Source of the DNA: Paramacrobiotus metropolitanus
Taxonomy: Eukaryota > Tardigrada > Eutardigrada > Parachela > Macrobiotidae
Reading direction: 5' to 3'
NCBI RefSeq assembly: GCF_019649055.1
Contig: NW_026570343.1
Location: 310,001-374,000, forward strand
Length of the DNA: 64,000 nt
Part shown: positions 48,490-59,400 of the stretch, one piece after another
How positions within the stretch are numbered: the first letter of the stretch is position 1
Layout of the letters: the number at the start of each line of letters is the position of its first letter
The notes under the pieces: generated by a model
Database searches by the model: none
Told to the model about the DNA's origin: nothing
What the model saw: the letters and a program-made list of their open reading frames with translations, nothing else
Made by a program: the position numbers and the translations under genes

Positions 48490-49861
48490 ATGTCCGCGCA
48501 GCCTGTAGGACCAACTGAAGAGCCTCTCCCTTCGCCGGAGGCAGACGCGATTGCCCACTATGAATACTGGAAGGGACGAACTCGTGAATCAGTGCAGTTT
48601 GCCATGGCGGAGCCTCTACAGCCAAACGAAACCATCCGAGACCGTCGACAATTGGCGATGCATACGGCAGCCCACGCGTGCATTCTTGAGGCTGACATTA
48701 CAGGATACTATGTGGACATGTCATCTATCAAGAAATTCGTTGTGGAAATGCACGATGATTTTACAGAAGAACGAGTGGATTTCTTCCTTGGCGACGCTAT
48801 CAACGCTGGTATCTTGCTCAAGAAGATGAGCCGCGACGGGCGCTTTGTCCTAGAAGTCGCCGAAGAAGTCAAGAATAACCGCGATCCAGAGACGAAGGTA
48901 ATCGACACAACTAGCAAGTTTCGTCGGATGATTCGCGTAATCCTCTACCACGGTCGATACGCCATGTCACGCACCGAAATCCAACACTGGATCTGTACGT
49001 TCGACGTACAGTTGCAGGACGTGGACTACTGGCTGGAGCGCGGGCTGCGCCAACTGGTTAACCAGAAACATGTCGTCGTCGTCTACGGGAATCTTTTCGT
49101 GGATAGCTGCATCGACCTGTGGCTACGAAGCATTCGCGGCTGCTGTCTCTGCACCACTCTAGCCCAAACTATCAGTAAGTGTTTGTGTTTTTCAAAACGG
49201 CATTTTCGATATTACGTTTTAAAATAGCCTTAACAACGCTGTATACTGCAGATCATCTTGCCTTGCGGAATTTAATAAAATGATTTATTGTGCAGATATC
49301 AAAATGGGCACTATGAAGGTGACAATCAACGGAAGAGACACAGAGCAACACTTTGCCGATTGTAGCTTCGGTTACGTGGGACAGGACGGGGATTTGGTTG
49401 TCGATGGCGTCATGGAGCGGCTGGACGCAATCGAGCCCGAGAAGAACAACACCACGAACGTAAATCTGATAATCCGGGCTAACAAAGACGGGCGTATTGA
49501 GCGAGAACCAATTATCACGCTCACTCAGCTGAAAGCTATGGGCGGCCGTCCGAAATATGTTCCCCGATCGAAAAGTACGGATACCGAGAAGAAAGGCCAG
49601 AAGACCAAGGAGAAGGCCGAAAAGCCTGACAATGAAGTAAGCACTGCAAAGCCGGATGCTATGAAAAAGCCCGACGCAATCGACAAATTATTAGAACAAG
49701 TCGAACGCGAAAAGGATATTATGGATAACTGCAAGGCGCTGGTAAACACGCTGAAGGCTCGAGCGACGATGGATGCTAAACATATCGCGTATATCCGTGA
49801 GGCTCTAGAACAGCGTCTTGCCAACTTGAAAACTGCAAAGGAGAATTTGGATCTGGATTAA
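48490..49861 (+). CDS. two-exon protein of unknown function, opposite strand to the island
   Basis: Exon 1 is 48490-49174 (donor GTAAGT) and exon 2 is 49296-49861 (acceptor TGTGCAG). The phase-1 junction gives 416 residues. The start is the first ATG after an AT-rich leader. The N-terminal 230 residues look like alternating helices and short strands repeated about twice (compare ILEADITGYYVDMSSIKKFV with MSRTEIQHWICTF), which could be tandem winged-helix-like units; this is a guess. Exon 2 carries Lys/Glu-rich linkers and ends in a predicted coiled coil (about the last 60 residues, starting IDKLLEQVEREKDIMDN). No signal peptide or membrane segment. It is the only island gene on the + strand, so it could be a host gene or an antisense gene of the element. 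Confidence 0.65.
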
Positions 49862-50245
49862 ACAGCAGTTTAAGGATATCTGATAATTTTGTTCTGAAAT
49901 TCGGCCGATTTTGTTTCTTCCGTTTAACGTTTTGATCTCGTTGAATTAATCTCATCAGTGTTTTAGCAGGCAACTGTCATAATTCCGTACAAATTCTCAT
50001 ATAGTCGTTAATCTTGCTGGTCGGACAGATCTTAATTCGAGTTTTAATTTAGATTTTATGCAGCATTTGAATAACCGCAATAAAGTCAGTGTAACAGAAT
50101 ACGCAATCATAACAACAGTGAATTCCAGTACAGAGTGAGAAATTAACAGCTTAAAATCAATTATCACACCTGGAACCGTGAATCAAATGCTAAAAACAAT
50201 TTTAATATTCCATCTTGGGAATAAAGTTACAGAAACCACCATGGA
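49862..50245. other. spacer before the tRNA-like array
   Basis: AT-rich. It should hold the 3' UTR and poly(A) site of the gene at 48490; an AATAAAG lies at about 50080. I see no other feature. Confidence 0.35.
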
Positions 50246-50297
50246 AAAGTAAAAAGAATAGAAAAGAACTTTTAAAACTTGCAAAATGTGTATTCAC

Positions 50298-50372
50298 GCA
50301 GGATTGAACCTTGCATCTAGGTGGACAACTAAATCCTGCTCTTGCCCATACGCTAGCATGGCTATACCCCAT
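50298..50372 (-). ncRNA. tRNA-like unit 1
   Basis: A-box-like TAGCGTATGGG and a good B box (AGGTTCAATCC). T-runs follow at about 50250-50266. It is the most 3' unit on the - strand and its spacer is the least similar to the others. Confidence 0.45.
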
Positions 50373-50587
50373 TTTACTTTTAATTTGGCAATCACTGGAG
50401 GCGCTGTACTACGAAAATTCACAATATAGTGAAAATTCACCGCTGCAGCAGCTGATAAATTTAAGATTTCACCACCATCATGATCGCAGAATTCATGCCG
50501 ACAATGGAAATATTTCCACAAGAGTGACAGTAAAAATATAAAGACAAAAAAAGTAGGATGTTAGAAAATGCAGTTTTAATTTCAAGG

Positions 50588-50668
50588 GGTTTCGAACCCG
50601 CAACCTTCATTGCACCTGTTGTTGTGGTTCAACAGTTCAGTGCACTACGCCACTACAATCTACGAAGT
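50588..50668 (-). ncRNA. tRNA-like unit 2
   Basis: A-box-like TAGTGGCGTAGTGC, B box GCGGGTTCGAAACCC, then gcattttctaacatcctac and a run of seven Ts. Confidence 0.5.
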
Positions 50669-50805
50669 TAAATTTAAAATTCGCTCGTCGGGGATGACCA
50701 TAAAATTACCAATCTCGAAGCCAACATAATACTGCATATAAATTTAAAAATATAAAACCGAAAAAGAAGGTTTTTAAATTAAAGGGATTAACTTTTAGGG
50801 ATTCG

Positions 50806-50877
50806 AACTCTAGACTTGCAAGAAGCGGGTCGGTATGGATTCTCAGTCAAGCCACTACGCCACAAGGTGCTCTACGC
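50806..50877 (-). ncRNA. tRNA-like unit 3
   Basis: A box TGGCGTAGTGG matches the consensus closely. B box is AGTTCGAATCC. The tail aaaaccttcttttt follows. Confidence 0.5.
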
Positions 50878-51032
50878 TAAAGCCGAATTAGAATTAACAC
50901 CGGAAGCGCCATGTCGTGTATATTTAATCGTGTATATTTAATCAGACTGCACGAGGGATTAAACCTTGACACTTCTTCCCACAAAAGGTACAAAAATATA
51001 GGGCAGGAAAAATGTAGTTTTCAACATGCAGC

Positions 51033-51120
51033 ATGCAACCCTGAGATTAAGACTAGCCGTTCAGGAGGTAGAACATGAGGCGAATGGCCATCATTCAAAG
51101 CCACTGAACTACAAAGTCAC
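51033..51120 (-). ncRNA. tRNA-like unit 4
   Basis: A box TAGTTCAGTGG is like that of real tRNAs. The B box is degraded (CAGGGTTGCATGC). The tail ends in five Ts. Confidence 0.4.
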
Positions 51121-51303
51121 ACGAATACAGACGAAGAGATGGCCAAGTGCAATGTTAACCATTGAGTGTATATACAATTTTACACCCAGCTCTCTGAGTT
51201 TAATTCCGATATTCTGGGAGCTATTTGTCAATACTTTTCCCACGACGATAACAAAAATATGAGACGAAAAAAGTAAGGTTATGAAAATTGCAAATTAGCT
51301 GTA

Positions 51304-51386
51304 AGGGACTTGAACCCGCAACCGTTTCATTTCCCCCTTGCTGCAGTTCAACGGTGCAAAGCACTATACTACGCTGTTCTACGACA
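51304..51386 (-). ncRNA. tRNA-like unit 5
   Basis: A-box-like TAGTATAGTGC and a perfect B box GCGGGTTCAAGTCCC. The tail caattttcataaccttac ends in six Ts. Confidence 0.5.
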
Positions 51387-51518
51387 GTTATTTTTGAATT
51401 CGCTCACCGGAGAGGAACACAAAATTACAGCGGTCAACCGTAATACGTATCTGATGGTACTGTGACATTATAAAACGCAAAAAAAAAAGAAGGTTTTAGA
51501 AAATGTGCATTACTTGCA

Positions 51519-51598
51519 AGGGTTTCGAACCCAAGGCCCTAAATTGACCGAGTCGTAGCGGAGACAAGGCGGACAACCACTACACTACGAAGACTCAC
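51519..51598 (-). ncRNA. tRNA-like unit 6
   Basis: A box TAGTGTAGTGGTTGTC resembles those of Asp/Glu/Gly tRNAs. B box is GGGTTCGAAACCC. The tail ends in about ten Ts. Confidence 0.5.
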
Positions 51599-51759
51599 AG
51601 CAAAACACGAAAATCCGCACGGGAAAGGCTGTACAACTATGTGCCGCTCGCTGAAAACTGATAAGGAATTAGCGGTATCACAACGAATGTGTAAGTACAA
51701 CCAAACGCAAAAGTTTAGACACGAAAAAGAAGGTTTTAAGAAAATGCTTTTAAATTTTT

Positions 51760-51843
51760 GCGGATTTGAACCCAGGGCCAGCAGTAGGTAAACGGATTCG
51801 CCTGGTATTGTCCTCACAGCTTAACCGGTCGACTACTAGAGTC
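51760..51843 (-). ncRNA. tRNA-like unit 7
   Basis: The A-box region GTCGACCGGTTAAGCTG resembles class II (Ser/Leu) tRNAs. B box is GGGTTCAAATCC. The tail aaaaccttcttttt follows. It suggests a different tRNA ancestor from unit 6. Confidence 0.45.
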
Positions 51844-52012
51844 ATCGGCAGAAATAGTGTGAATAACACTGCTTACAGTGTCAGTACTCGTATTGACGCC
51901 TCTCAACGGTGGTCCAGCCAATATTCCTCATATTAAATCCCATGAATAAGAATATAACGATCCATGAAATAAAAACAAAAAATGAGGATATTTAGAAAAT
52001 CGCGTTTTTATA

Positions 52013-52083
52013 TAGACTGGAACCTCCGACCTCCAATGACGAAGCAACGGAAGCCTCTACTATACTAGCGGGGTCGCTCTACG
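52013..52083 (-). ncRNA. tRNA-like unit 8
   Basis: A-box-like TAGTATAGTAGAGG and B box GGAGGTTCCAGTCT. The tail cgattttctaaatatcctc ends in six Ts. It is the most 5' unit on the - strand. Confidence 0.45.
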
Positions 52084-52610
52084 CAAAATGTTTGAAAATA
52101 TCGGCGCCAAAAACGTACACCTAGTCAATGGTAGGTGTGCTAGAAGCCTACCCACCCAAGCAACCAACTGCGTGAAAACCAATACAATGTCCCAACGGAA
52201 GTGGAGTCTCATGCGGTTATGCGTTACATTGTCCAAAAATTACCGACAACAGCAGCGACAGCGGCTACTTAAACTTTATTAAATTCGCAACTCTCCTAAT
52301 AAATGACTAAGAGGACCCGCAACAGGATACAACGGAACATCCATAATGTGCAGACCGTACGCAACTAACCAAACAGGAAACTAAACGATAAAATGCTCGG
52401 ACTAGCCCAACGAAGATAAAGAGTGGAAAACTAAAAGATCCACAATATGAGATCAGCCGCGAGTAAGTACAATCATAAGGGTAAAAGAGTAGAAGCGCGT
52501 AAAATCCATACGCTTAAAGTAACGCGCCACACACACTCCATTCACAACAGAAGGTACTCTGGGTCACCGTGCGAAATCCACCTCCGAAAAGTCCATCCAA
52601 GGATAACACA

Positions 52611-52793
52611 TCACGGGGTCTTTGGAGGAAGCTTAGAGACAGCCTCCTTGACGGCAATTCTGCCACGCTCGAAACGTTGTTGGGCTTCCGTGCGTTCAGC
52701 CATCTTTTGCGCCACGATCTCCGTCCATGCCGAAACACGGTTCTCCAGCGCCTGCTTGGCCGCTTTCTTCCTCTCGCTTGCCGGAGGAGTCAT
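52611..52793 (-). CDS. small helical ORF of the island
   Basis: ATG at 52793 and stop at 52611 give 60 residues rich in Ala, Glu, Lys and Arg (starting MTPPASERKKAAKQALENRV), with a heptad-like pattern. No homologue is recognised. The composition resembles the charged helix in the RGG-rich island protein. It could also be one exon of a larger gene. It lies between the tRNA-like array and the ORF at 53310, on the strand of pol. Confidence 0.4.
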   Translation of the reverse strand: MTPPASERKKAAKQALENRVSAWTEIVAQKMAERTEAQQRFERGRIAVKEAVSKLPPKTP

Positions 52794-53309
52794 GATAAAG
52801 CGAACGATTGGGAGCAAGTCACGAATTCCGCAAATAAAACTTAAAACAGCAGAGTTAACAGGATTAGATCACGGTAATAGTAAATAATTAAATTTAAGTA
52901 AAAACTCATACTGAGATACATTCAGGATAGGAGTTTGACAGCCGCCCCCGCTGGCGACCGCATACTTAAGCAGCACTTTAAACGTTATCAGCCACTTCAC
53001 TAGAGTGTGTATATTAAACGAATATACGCTCGACAATTTACCGCTTTAACACACCTCGTAAGGAGAGCCAAAATCAACATCATTTAAACACTCAAAACGG
53101 CAGCTAGAAAATTATACATACGCAATCAACCGCGCCACGCTGAGACATCATTGAAAACGCACAAAAAGAGCAGAAAACAGCAAGAGATTTAAACAAAAGG
53201 CCCATATGGTTCAAATCATCGAGCTGTAATTTAAACACACAACGGCCGATCAACCAAAGTCCTCACTTCCAGTAGGTGTGGGGAATGCCACGGAGAACAT
53301 GGCGCTGCA
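52794..53309. other. spacer, no supported gene
   Basis: No open frame of note on the - strand. Frames on the + strand here are antisense to nothing recognisable and are short. Confidence 0.35.
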
Positions 53310-54050
53310 CTACGATGTGCTTGCGCTTCTTCTTGGGTTTCTGGTCAGGCCGAAATCTTCATCCACCCACAGCATATCCGCAGGCAAGAATTCCGTCGGA
53401 TCCTTAAAATCCAGCTTGTTCTCTGCCCACCAGTCATCCACGTCTAAGTCTGGCTCCTTCCAGTCCTCGAGATTGCCAGATCCCCAGATATTTGGAACAG
53501 GCTCATCATCATCCGGTGTACAGAATACGACCACATGAGCCTGGGCCATTATTCTCGCAGTCGACACAACAGCTCTCTCTTCCATCACTCGCTTGTTGTG
53601 TTCTAGCATGCGCTGATGACGCTCACGCAAAGTTTCCGGCGGGTTAAATAGGGATGGCAAGCCAAATTCCTTCCGCAGGCGTTCAGATGCTTCACGTCGG
53701 ACTGGAGTGTCGGGATACAGAATAAACCCGATCTTCAAGTAATACATCTGCGACTCCGACTGGCGGATGTTCTCAATCTCCAAAGCCACCTGAGCCTCGA
53801 AATCCAATGGCTCGGGTTCTACAAAATTCAAAGCCATGATTTCGGAATTAGAAAGCTTGCAAAGCTCCGAAATAGAAATATACGGTCCAACCAAGGAACG
53901 CCAAAAGTACACAAACTCCGCAATGTGTTCCTGGTTCGCAGAAACATACGCAACAGATTCAGAGAACTTGACAAACTTACGGCGTTTCTTATCATCCTGT
54001 TCCGCGCAAATCATACGCCCGCGCTCTGATTTATAAAATTCCATCTCCAT
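53310..54050 (-). CDS. 246-residue unknown protein of the island
   Basis: ATG at 54050 (MEMEFYKSE); the frame is open further upstream, but that part looks non-coding. The protein is acidic overall. It has a folded-looking centre with a long charged helix (LRERHQRMLEHNKRVMEERA) followed by short strands (AHVVVFCTPDDDEP) and a Trp/Asp-rich tail (WGSGNLEDWKEPDLDVDDWW). No membrane segment, signal peptide or known motif. The frame is intact and shows protein-like composition, which supports a real gene. It is on the same strand as pol, with about 580 bp to the next ORF. Confidence 0.5.
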   Translation of the reverse strand: MEMEFYKSERGRMICAEQDDKKRRKFVKFSESVAYVSANQEHIAEFVYFWRSLVGPYISISELCKLSNSEIMALNFVEPEPLDFEAQVALEIENIRQSESQMYYLKIGFILYPDTPVRREASERLRKEFGLPSLFNPPETLRERHQRMLEHNKRVMEERAVVSTARIMAQAHVVVFCTPDDDEPVPNIWGSGNLEDWKEPDLDVDDWWAENKLDFKDPTEFLPADMLWVDEDFGLTRNPRRSASTS

Positions 54051-54631
54051 AGTATGAAAGAGCAGAGATTTAAACCAGAAGAAATGACGACAAAGTCTGT
54101 AAAATTTAAAAGCTGCAGCTAAAAATGTAAAAGGCAAGAGTGAACAGGAAAACCGCTGACACACCGCAGCTGTGCAGACCGGAAGCAGCTGCGCACTATG
54201 TGACTGCCACTGCCCTAACATTTAACGACACACGGGCGGTTGCTACAGTGACAAAATTGTTTACATGTTCAAACGTGAAGACTTGCATTTTAAACTGTCA
54301 TTTTGTATGTTAAATCGTTTTTCGACGGATTATCTGCCAAATTCTGATTTGAATAACCGAGAACAGTTTAACTGATTTATTGCTGAACAGCCAAATCTGC
54401 GCTCCAGAGAATGAATGGTAAGCCACTTCATAGAATAACTGCACGTTGCACAGGCTGTAAAAATAACGTTAAAAAGCTAATTGTAAACGGAAAACAGATT
54501 CTGTTACAGGATTCTATAAACTTAGAATAACATGCCCAACACTGAAGGTAATGTTCTTCCGTAAAACGAAAAATACAGAGGCTAAGTAAGAGAGCACTAC
54601 AACAGGGCTGTGATTGCAGGGGAAATCCTCA

Positions 54632-55480
54632 TTACACCGCAGCGCCCATATCATCGTCATCATCGCGACGTGGGCGATGGCGTTTGGCGATCGAAGCATC
54701 CAGTTTACCAGGACCGCGCTTCTCCTGTCCTTCATGCAACAGCCAACGAGTCTGTAGCAATTGCTGCTGATGTTGAGCTGCCGACCGCGGATCCGCTGCA
54801 TTCAAACGCTCGAAATAGCGCTGCTCCGCTTCCAAGCGGTGATCCTCATCAATATTGGAAACCAATTCCTCTATATGTTGATTATACGCGTCCACGAGCG
54901 TAACGACGGCACCATGGTCTCCCGTTTCCCCCGGGACATAATCCAATGCAGTGAGAAACTCGACAGGATTGCGCACCACATTGATGCCGTAATTACGACG
55001 GAGTTCGCAAACAATTTGCCCGATGAGCCATCCTTGTCGGAAATCCACACGCAGGTAACGTAACAACGCATAGTGTGCATCCTTTGACAGATCTAGAGTG
55101 TGGACAAAACGGTTATATTTATCGACCGTCATTTCCGATCCATTATGGTAGATCTTGCCGCGAAAACGCAATCGAGTTTCTGGATGCAACTCCACATAAT
55201 CTCTGTCCGGATTGTAGGGACGATTGATGATCAAACCAGACGGGGGAGTATAACTCTTTCCTCCACGAGCATAGTCGTACGGAGACGGACGAAGGCCACA
55301 ATCCACCATGAGATGGGACCACTCAAACGTTGGTTCAGGCCATCCAACATGAGGATCGGGATACATTGGCGGCTGAACATCGGCCAAAACATCTGCCAAA
55401 ACCTGCACCGAATCTTCCGAGGAACTCGTAGTATCCTCATGCTGAAAGGAAGGATGCGACGGTACTTTGGGGCGATGCAT
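54632..55480 (-). CDS. 282-residue unknown protein of the island
   Basis: Intact frame from an ATG at 55480. A disordered, acidic N terminus leads to a folded-looking central domain (about residues 45-190) with YARGGKSYTPPSG, RLRFRGKIYHNGSEMTV and LRVDFRQGWLIGQIVCELRR. A Glu/Gln-rich helix follows, then a basic patch (KRHRPRRDDDDDMG) that may act as a nuclear localisation signal. No family is recognised. It lies about 340 bp below the H2C2 ORF, on the same strand as pol. Confidence 0.5.
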   Translation of the reverse strand: MHRPKVPSHPSFQHEDTTSSSEDSVQVLADVLADVQPPMYPDPHVGWPEPTFEWSHLMVDCGLRPSPYDYARGGKSYTPPSGLIINRPYNPDRDYVELHPETRLRFRGKIYHNGSEMTVDKYNRFVHTLDLSKDAHYALLRYLRVDFRQGWLIGQIVCELRRNYGINVVRNPVEFLTALDYVPGETGDHGAVVTLVDAYNQHIEELVSNIDEDHRLEAEQRYFERLNAADPRSAAQHQQQLLQTRWLLHEGQEKRGPGKLDASIAKRHRPRRDDDDDMGAAV

Positions 55481-55821
55481 TGCAACAACGTACAGTGATT
55501 TCAGTTACAACTTGGGCGTATAAAAGGAGGAAATTCGGACGATGCTGAACGCGAATTGACAACTAATATTAATCTTGCAGGTAGGAATATCATTTGCGGC
55601 CAGCTATCAGCGGTTTTCCGCTGTCGATATGCCGAAAGAGCAACGAACGCTACTACGTCATCGCGGACTGTCCAGTGGCGAATGCGGCTACTCAATCCGT
55701 ACGTACATACAGATTTAATGGGCATTTTCCAGACAATTTTAATGCGTTAAGGAATAAAATTTCAACTCTTTAGAATTTAAAAATAAAAGAAATATACATA
55801 TTTACACGGCCGATCAGCTTT

Positions 55822-56334
55822 TTAATCATTACTGCATAGTGTACACACGCTGTTAAATTTTTGTAAATCCCGCTTCATTTCCGGCCAATAAAATCGCAGA
55901 TTCTTGTACAAATATTCATACGGTGAAATGGCGCTATTATATTTATGTACTAGACGACGATGTACCGATTCCGTTAAAATTTTACGCCACTGATAGGGAA
56001 TTAGAATTTTAGGAATTCTTTTGGCGATGTCTTCCTTCTCACCATAATGGCAAATAATGCCTTTAATTTTCAGCACTAAAGGAAGATGCCAGGCCGCGTA
56101 TGCAGATTCTTCCAGAGTGCAGTCTCCATCGACAACGGCGTCCCACAACATCATGTCACTACACTCCATTTGTCGATACTTCCAGAATTCCTGTTTATCA
56201 AGGGCGTCATCGGATATTACGCCTTGTGGCCAGAACTGCTCAATTGGACGCCCAAGCGGGACTGGGAGAGTTCTGTCTTCTACAATGGGCAAGGCCAAGT
56301 TTTTGCTGGCTGTGACGGTCCAATCTCCATTGCG
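55822..56334 (-). CDS. stand-alone H2C2 (integrase zinc-binding) ORF
   Basis: The frame is open from 56334 to a stop at 55822 (170 codons) but has no ATG at its start, so it is probably an exon or a degenerate copy. Its C-terminal half reads PYQWRKILTESVHRRLVHKY, then YKNLRFYWPEM, then CTLC. This is the HHCC zinc-binding module that precedes the integrase core. The N-terminal half also parallels the region before the module in pol. It is more like the extra H2C2 module at residues 690-820 of pol than the true integrase one, which suggests duplication within this element. No catalytic core follows. It begins about 120 bp below the pol stop. Confidence 0.65.
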   Translation of the reverse strand, partial: RNGDWTVTASKNLALPIVEDRTLPVPLGRPIEQFWPQGVISDDALDKQEFWKYRQMECSDMMLWDAVVDGDCTLEESAYAAWHLPLVLKIKGIICHYGEKEDIAKRIPKILIPYQWRKILTESVHRRLVHKYNSAISPYEYLYKNLRFYWPEMKRDLQKFNSVCTLCSND

Positions 56335-56454
56335 TTACAGGTAATTGATAGAGTATCACTGGCCACCGGCGCAACTGGTTCAGATAATCTCTCCCGGCTG
56401 GGATACATTCAGAATAGCCGGTTCTCTATTATTTGTGACCATACGCTTTTAGCA

Positions 56455-59400
56455 TCAGCCGACGGGTCTCTTTACGCTTTTGTCGTTGTTCTGATTAATA
56501 AATCTCTCCACAGGTTTCACCACACGCCCGGAGCGGGTTTTAAGCAATGGAACCGCTTCCATCTGGTTATCCAGATATTCAGCGTACTCAGCATCAAGGC
56601 GTGACGATGCTGAGTCAGCAGATGGAATCACCGGCGGCGGCGCGGGCGCCTCAACTAATTCATCGGGGCATTCCTTTTCCACACAATCGAGCAACTTCGG
56701 TAAGTGCTCGTCTTGTAGTATAGTATCAACGTCGCGGAAATTATACGGCTTTAAACGGCTGACATGTACCGTGTCAGTTTTGACATTTCCGCGCCGGTTA
56801 CTTTTTACTACATAGTGCACGGGTCCTGACTGACGCACAATTTCCCATCCAGCGGTCCAACGGGGCATAAGGGATGGATTTTTCCCGACTTTCCGATGAA
56901 GTACGTATACCAAAACTTGATCTCCCGGTTTATACGATACATGTGAAATATTTGCATCATATCTAATTTTATCTTTTAGCTTATGGCGAAACTCTTCTGC
57001 ATTCACCAAGTCCAGGGCCTCACCAAGGCCGCGCTGCATCTGCTGTACATATACGTGAGCGGGAATCACGAAATCCTCTTCAAATGGCAGGAAGTTATTT
57101 ATCGGTAAGCGCATCTCGGTGCCGTGCATCATGAAGAATGGTGAGCGGCCCGTTCGCTCCACAACTTTACTGTTAAATGCAGCACAAAGTGCTGGGAGGA
57201 ATATATCCCAGTCACTTTGCTGCTCATTCACATACTTCGCTAGCGCCTTCTTGATTTCCCCTACGCGTTTTTCAACCAGACCGTTACCCTGCTGGTGGCC
57301 TGATGCCGTCGGGGCGTGAGCAACACCAGCGAGAGCGAGAAGCTCTCGAAACATCTCAGACATGAAATTACTGCCGCGATCTGAGGTAATATGCACAGGC
57401 ATACCGAAGACTGTGAGAATGCGGCGATAAAAGAACAATGCCAATGTGGCGGCATCATTTCTCTCGACTGCCTCAGCCACAATATATTTGCTCCCGTAAT
57501 CAACAGCGATTATTATGTTTTTATTTCCAGATTCCGTCGTTGGGAGGGCTGGAGCAACGTCGATTGCCCAAACTAACCGAGGAGGAACCGTGGGATTGGA
57601 CTGAAGAGCGCCGGCTGGTGCCGTAGCAAGAGGATTTTGTGCAAGGCACGCCGGACACGAGGCACAGTAACTTTTAACAGACTCAAACATACGAGGCCAA
57701 TAAAAATACTTGTACATCCTTTTATAGGTGGCCAGGACGCCCAAGTGTGCTGCTAACGGGGAATCATGGTTATCCTGAAGGAACTGAAGCCGCCAGTGAA
57801 CAGGTGCATACATGCAGTAATAGATCTTCCGGTTTAATTCGAACTTGTAGTATACGACGCCCTGTTTCACTACAAATTTGTTTAAATGTAATTTCTCGTG
57901 GTCTGACATCTTTTCCTTTTTATTCTCCAGGAGTAACCGCCATCGGACGATGCGCGCATCGCGAGACTGCTCTTCAGCCCAGTATGAGGCCTTGTCATCC
58001 GTAATCAACTTTTGGACTTTATCTGCGTCAAATGCCTTCATGTCTGCCTCGGACACTGCCTTCACTTCCGCCGACATCATTTCAAAGCGAATGTCCACAT
58101 AATCTCGCTCCAGAACCGCGAAGCAACATTCAATCATCGCCATATCACCGGCGAAAGGGTAAGTTTGCCGATAATCAAATTCAATGTCCGAGTCGTCGGA
58201 ATCAGGTTCTGGCTGTTCACCTGGATTTCTGCTTAAGGCATCAGCAATAACGTTCTCTTTTCCAGGGATATGTACCGGTTTGGTGTTAAATTGCTGGATG
58301 TACAAAGCCCAGCGGCCGAGACGACCAGCAGCATCACGCATATTGTTGAGAAAGACCAAAGCTTGATGGTCCGTCTGCACTTCAAACTGATAGTCCGAAA
58401 GGTAATGTTTCCATTTCTTCAAAGCACAAATGACAGCGTAAGCTTCGAGTTCTGTAGGGAAATAAAGTCTCTTCTGCGTTTCTGTCAACTTGCGGCTTAG
58501 ATATGCAATAGGACGCCAGTTTGTTGGCACGTCCGTCGGTTTATCCTTGGGACATTGCATGAGAACTGCACCCACAGCAATAGTACTGGCATCGACAATA
58601 ACTCGCGACAGAGCCTCCGGGTCATAACGGGCCAAGACCGGCGCCGTCACCAAGGCCTCCTTCAATTGTTCCACAGACCTACACTGATCCGTTCCCCATT
58701 CAAAGGTAACTTTTTTAGGAATCAACTTTTGAAGCGGCTCCGCAATCTCTTGAAAATTCTTAATAAATTGGCGATAATATCCCACCATACCTAGGAACCG
58801 TAATGTATCTTTTTTGTCTTTTATAGGGCCAAATTCCTTAACCGCCTGTATCTTCTCTGGATCAGTACTGATACCGAACTGGTCAACCGTGTGACCCAGG
58901 AACGTTATTGAATTTACAAATAATTCTGTCTTTTCAGGATTAATGGTCCAGCCGCATTCCTGGAGCCGCAAAAAGAGCTCCTGTAAGTCTCGCATATGAT
59001 CAGCCAGGTTTTTACTGAAGACAATAATGTCATCAATAAAAACTAATACGTTCCTCCACTTCATGTTCGCAAGCGTCAAATCCATGGCGCGCTGGAAAGC
59101 CGAAGGCGCGTCCTTCATCCCGAAAGGTAAGACTTTGTATTGGAACGTGAACTCTTCACCCACCATCGTTGTTTTACACCGGTCTTCCGGTTTTATTTTT
59201 ATTTGCCAAAAGCCACTCTTTAAATCGATTTTACTGAAAACCGTAGCTTTATCGAGGGCATTTAATATATCGTCAACTCTGGGAAGCGGGTAACTGCTGC
59301 CCATTAATCTTTCGTTAAGCTTACGGAAATCCACGGTTAAACGCCGGGATTTATCCTTCTTCTTCACTATACAGATGGGACTGCCCCATGCCGAATTTGT

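Larger units (their letters stand above)
50246..52083 (-). repeat. tandem array of eight tRNA-like modules
   Basis: Eight diverged units, all on the - strand, repeat every 215-290 bp. Each contains an A-box-like sequence (for example TGGCGTAGTGG, TAGTTCAGTGG, TAGTGTAGTGG), then 35-55 nt, then a B-box-like sequence (for example GGTTCGAAACC, GGTTCAAGTCC, GGTTCAAATCC, GGTTCAATCC). About 30-50 nt later most units share a tail close to GCATTTTCTAAAACCTTC, which runs into four to ten Ts, a typical Pol III stop. Spacers are also partly conserved (aattcgctc(a/g)(c/t)cgg after units 2 and 5). Acceptor stems do not pair well, so these are not ordinary tRNA genes. They could be a tandemly amplified tRNA-derived repeat or an array of Pol III-transcribed small RNAs. 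Individual units are listed separately. Confidence 0.75.

Noticed and set aside
50311-51262. Short + strand frames inside the tRNA-like array
   Set aside because: They are short, differ between units of the same array and have no common peptide,so they are by-products of the repeat.
50246-52083. A CRISPR-like array or a set of functional tRNA genes
   Set aside because: The repeats are not short direct repeats with spacers of uniform size, the DNA is eukaryotic, and acceptor stems do not pair as in real tRNAs.
52447-52887. Open + strand frame of 146 codons
   Set aside because: It lies antisense to the small helical ORF at 52611-52793 and has no ATG context or motif support.
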